DNA of 5,955 nt, from assembly GCA_946530565.1 (NCBI GenBank), contig CAMNAE010000115.1, forward strand, positions 1-5,955, in the 5' to 3' direction. The notes beneath the pieces are model-generated. The model did not search any database. It was not told where the DNA came from and saw only the letters and a program-made list of their open reading frames with translations. Origin of the DNA: an uncultured Oscillibacter sp. Its GTDB lineage: Bacteria > Bacillota > Clostridia > Oscillospirales > Oscillospiraceae. Shown here in pieces: positions 5,801 to 5,955 of the stretch (the stretch's first letter is position 1; every line of letters begins with the position of its first letter). A program made the position numbers and the translations under genes.

Positions 5801-5820
5801 CGTTATATGATCATTTTACC

Positions 5821-5848
5821 AGGCACCGGTCTCTTGGCCCCGGTACCT
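5821..5848. repeat. Imperfect inverted repeat beside the heptamer array
   Basis: AGGCACCGG (5821-5829) and CCGGTACCT (5840-5848) pair with one mismatch around a 10-nt loop. The right arm runs into the first base pair of the heptamer array. No T-run follows on either strand, so it is a poor terminator. It may be a remnant of a dispersed repeat unit together with the array. Confidence 0.45.
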
Positions 5849-5876
5849 ATTCCCTATTCCCTATTCCCTATTCCCT
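5847..5876. repeat. Heptamer tandem repeat (CTATTCC)x4 with G-quadruplex-type motif on the minus strand
   Basis: Four perfect head-to-tail copies of CTATTCC occupy 5847-5874, with two bases of a further copy. CTGATCC (5875-5881) looks like a decayed fifth copy. On the minus strand this gives four GGG runs (complement of CCC at 5852, 5859, 5866 and 5873) with identical 4-nt AATA loops, meeting the common G3-N(1-7) quadruplex rule. The TAG stop of the leftward partial gene (5868-5870) lies inside the array. Confidence 0.9.
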
Positions 5877-5955
5877 GATCCCAATCTCATACAGATCCGG
5901 CCGCCGCGCGCTCAGGATCGGCAGCTGGCGGCGGATCGCGTCGATCCGGTCGAGA
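5868..5955 (-). CDS. C-terminal fragment of an unidentified leftward gene
   Basis: The minus strand is open from the window edge to TAG (5868-5870), encoding 28 residues: LDRIDAIRRQLPILSA then RRPDLYEIGIRE. Codon choice (ATC, CTG, CGC, GCG, GAC) matches the other genes in the window, and the competing minus-strand frames contain stops in this stretch. The start and most of the gene lie beyond the window, and the tail is too short to name a family. The last codons and the stop overlap the heptamer array, so the end of this protein may have been altered when the repeat arose. No strong terminator follows it. Confidence 0.55.
   Translation of the reverse strand, partial: LDRIDAIRRQLPILSARRPDLYEIGIRE

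Noticed and set aside
5871..5955. Plus-strand open frame through the last 85 bases
   Set aside because: It has no start codon and its translation is rich in Arg and Ser. The minus-strand frame has better codon usage and a proper stop.

Overview
The window looks like chromosomal DNA of a GC-rich, Gram-positive-type bacterium, most likely a member of the Clostridia (Oscillospiraceae-like). This is inferred from strong G/C preference at third codon positions, purine-rich Shine-Dalgarno sites (AAGGAGG, GGGAGG, AAAGGA), sigma-70/SigA-type promoters, and a gene mix (DUF2148, AEC carrier, PaaI-type hotdog protein, ABC-3 permease) common in anaerobic Firmicutes. No sequence search was possible, so the taxon is a guess. 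There are no RNA genes, insertion sequences, phage genes or CRISPR arrays.

Layout. (1) Positions 2-787, + strand: 3' part of a metal-ion ABC transporter permease (ABC-3/ZnuB/MntB type), cut by the window start. (2) Positions 822-855: a perfect 15-bp hairpin serving as terminator between two convergent genes. (3) Positions 886-4161, - strand, read right to left: a DUF2148 iron-sulfur-type protein, a 585-residue membrane protein with a large predicted extracellular domain, and an MscS-type mechanosensitive channel. The first two are probably co-transcribed (48-nt gap). mscS has its own good promoter in the 97-nt gap before it. (4) Positions 4162-4349: a divergent promoter region with inverted repeats sharing TTGCGG/CCGCAA half-sites. 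(5) Positions 4350-5740, + strand: an AEC-family carrier followed after 23 nt by a PaaI-like hotdog thioesterase, closed by a hairpin terminator at 5760-5800. (6) Positions 5821-5881: an imperfect inverted repeat and four tandem copies of a heptamer whose G-rich strand has the form of a G-quadruplex. (7) Positions 5868-5955, - strand: the probable last 28 codons of another gene, whose stop codon lies inside the heptamer array.

How the genes may work together. The carrier and thioesterase form a tight two-gene unit and could release a carboxylate from its CoA ester and move it across the membrane; this is inference only. The left-hand cluster joins two membrane proteins and a small cysteine-rich redox-type protein with no established joint function. 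The least described items are the 585-residue protein, whose ectodomain contains a repeated PepSY-like motif, the DUF2148 protein, and the heptamer/G-quadruplex element. I saw no clear evidence of a wholly new multi-gene system.
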